Shown here piece after piece: positions 30,301 to 33,300 of a stretch of DNA of 64,000 nt (position 1 is the stretch's first letter; each line of letters begins with the position of its first letter). The stretch is taken from the NCBI GenBank assembly GCA_034231615.1, contig CM067312.1:3141001-3205000 (forward strand), read 5' to 3'. The translations under genes and the position numbers were made by a program. This DNA is from Meghimatium bilineatum. Its lineage: Eukaryota; Mollusca; Gastropoda; Stylommatophora; Philomycidae. The notes below the pieces were generated by a model. That model saw nothing but the letters and a program-made list of their open reading frames with translations. It had not been told where the DNA came from and searched no databases.

Positions 30301-33300
30301 AAACAAACCATACATTATTTAACAAAAATAACTTTTGCTAAAGGTGCATACAAAGCAGCATCCATTGATCTTTGTGTAACGCACTGAGAGGCTCCCCCCT
30401 TCCTTGGAACACCCTTTTTGGAAGGAACTCTAAATGCGTTACATGAAGATCGAATTAACGCTAGCAGATGCTTTGCGTTTTTTATCTCCGCATTGTGGAA
30501 GCTCAATTAAATCAAACCTGCTATTAAAAAGATGGACTGTGGTCACATAGATGTGGACACATTAGATTGTAATAATCCTAGTTTTTTTTATCTCCCGTTG
30601 CAGAAGCTCAATGAAATAAAACCTGCTATTAAAATGATGGACTGTGGTCATGTGGGTGTGGACACATTAGACCGTAATGATTCTAGTTTTTCTTGCACGC
30701 TGCGCTGTGAAGGCCCATGAACCACACACATCAAACAACAGAGCCATCATGTATGTAACCATATCACCAGCCATGAAATTCTCACTGATCAAGGCCTGGA
30801 CCTCAGATTCAACAACAATATGACACATCTTACTACATTCTCCATTCAGAGTTGTTAAGCACTACCCAAAAGGAAGTCCAAAGTTGAGCTGATAGTGCGT
30901 TTGCTTACTGTCACTGGGTTACATCATACCAGGTTCAAAACCACTTCTGGGCACACAAAAATGATGTGATCATTGAAGCTCAGACTCCTGTTGAAAGCAG
31001 ACTTAAATATTTAATTGTTCTGATTCTATCAAGTGTCCCCACACCAAGTAACACTAAACTTTTATGTATTTTTATCCTATCTATTAGTGTTCTTTCAGTG
31101 ACGAATATGGTGCATATGGCAGAAATCAGAGCTCTCCAGTTACAGCGGTGTGATGCTACTGTGTGTAATGCATGTTGTTGAGACCCATTGTCATACCAAT
31201 TTTGATAGTTATTCTGTGAAGAGTTTCTCTTGGTCTTTCCTCTTTTTTTCTTTTGCCATCTGGTACCCATTTTAACGCTTGTAGTGGCAGTCTGTTTTTA
31301 TTCATTCTAAGTACATGTCTGATATAATTCCACTGTTTTCTTATGTTGAGTTCGTTTCTGTAACACTGATATTTTAGGATAACAGCTTGTTAGACCTTCA
31401 ATCAACCCAATCAGTCTTTTTAGGGTTATTGGGTCAGATTACTGGACTATTATTTATATGATTAGTTATTAAATCCCATAATTGATCTGATTAAGTCACT
31501 TAACATGACCATTACTAAATTACTGAGGAAGACTACATATTATAATATTTCCTTCGAATTTTCCACTGTAAAAAAAAACAGTACCGACATCTTGAAATGG
31601 AAGCAAATCATTGATGTATTTACAATTTTTATTATCATTGTTAGTTTAAAATATATCAAATACCTTTGAGATCATTTTCTTCTGAAGCATCACATCGAGT
31701 ACTTTACTGACATCAGGTTTAGTCAGCTGCTTGATCAGATTACCATCTAACAAGTTTATCAGATGTTTCATCCACTGCAACTCTTCATGGCTGTCACTTC
31801 TAAGTACCGAACATATGGCATCTGTAGAATTACACAAAAATTAACCTATTGTACAAAATAATATTACTTCTGAACTTTCCAGTTCTAGTTTTGCATTTTC
31901 TATTTGGATTCTCTATCTTATCTAGCTATCTATAATCCCATAACCTGTCAGGATTGTAAGGGTGTGCCACATTGAATGTATCAATACACACAGTCCTCCA
32001 GTGTAGGGGGTACCACATTGAATGCATGAATACACAGAGTCCTCCAGTGTAGGGGGTACCACATTGAATGCATGAATACACAGAGTCCTCCAGTGTAGGG
32101 GGTACCACATTGAATGCATCAATACACAGAGTCTTCCAGCGTAGGGGGTACCACATTGGATGCATCAACACACAGAATCCTTCAGTGTAGGGGGTACCAC
32201 ATTGGATGCATCAACACATGATTCCTCCAGTAATTTATATTTTCAATTATACGAACAAGTGAGGAGAATTGTCTTGTCCAGTCTTTGATGGTGTCTGTTC
32301 ATGCTTTAATTTGTCCTCCTCTGCTTCTTTAACCTTCTATGGTTTCCTACAGTATTGTTTATGACAATGAATCATGAATACATGCCCAAATCATTAAAGT
32401 AGAGCCTTTACATTTTTTCTCTGTGCCAGATTATCCATTGCAATATTTCAGTTGGAAAAAGGTTCAGCTGGTGGCGCCCATCTCCTCTCTAGTTATCCTT
32501 ACAATGTGATTACATAGATGTGCTTTTCTCTTACAGTCTTCATTACACTGTACTACTGATGCTGACACTACATCTCATTTTGAACTTTGCAAACATTTTG
32601 AGCTGATGTATTGGGCGGATATTGCTATATTGGGTGGTACAGTGATGAGAAGAGATTGAGTGCAGTTAATTAGTGCAGTTATTGATTGTTTGTTTGAAAA
32701 CCCCAGGAATTGCTAACGATTAGTTTTTACTTCCTATGTGCAGTGGGATGGTTTTTCTGAGCTTTCTTTCATACCCAGGAGACTTCAGCTTTTGGCTTAG
32801 TGCAATATCTACTGAAGGAGCCTTCTACTCAGGGGTGGGGTTTATAATTCTATAGATGACATGCTACAAAGCTTCCATAAGAGAGCCTCAATATAACTGT
32901 ATGTCATTTACTAAGGTTTTCTGTTGCATGGATGGTTTGTCTAGTGGGTCATTGGTGAGACCCACAGATGAAACCACATGTGTGCAGTTATTACAAATAG
33001 ATAAAGAGAAAGCTGGAAGTGTCATCAATGTATGTGTTCAGAGAATGATAGAAATACAACTGACCAGTGGTGAAGGGATATAATGCAGCTTCTCTAGAAA
33101 TATCTGAAGACCCCACAACTAACAGCTGATTAGGGCATTTGAATTATTTTTGGCTAAATAAATTACTTTTATGACTACACAATATTTACATACAGGCCTA
33201 CATTTACTAAGATATTAAAGGGCTCATGTGGGTCGTAATGTGGAAATGGTCCTTGTTCTTTTGTTTATTGCTATTTATTTCTTGTTTACATTGGTTTCTC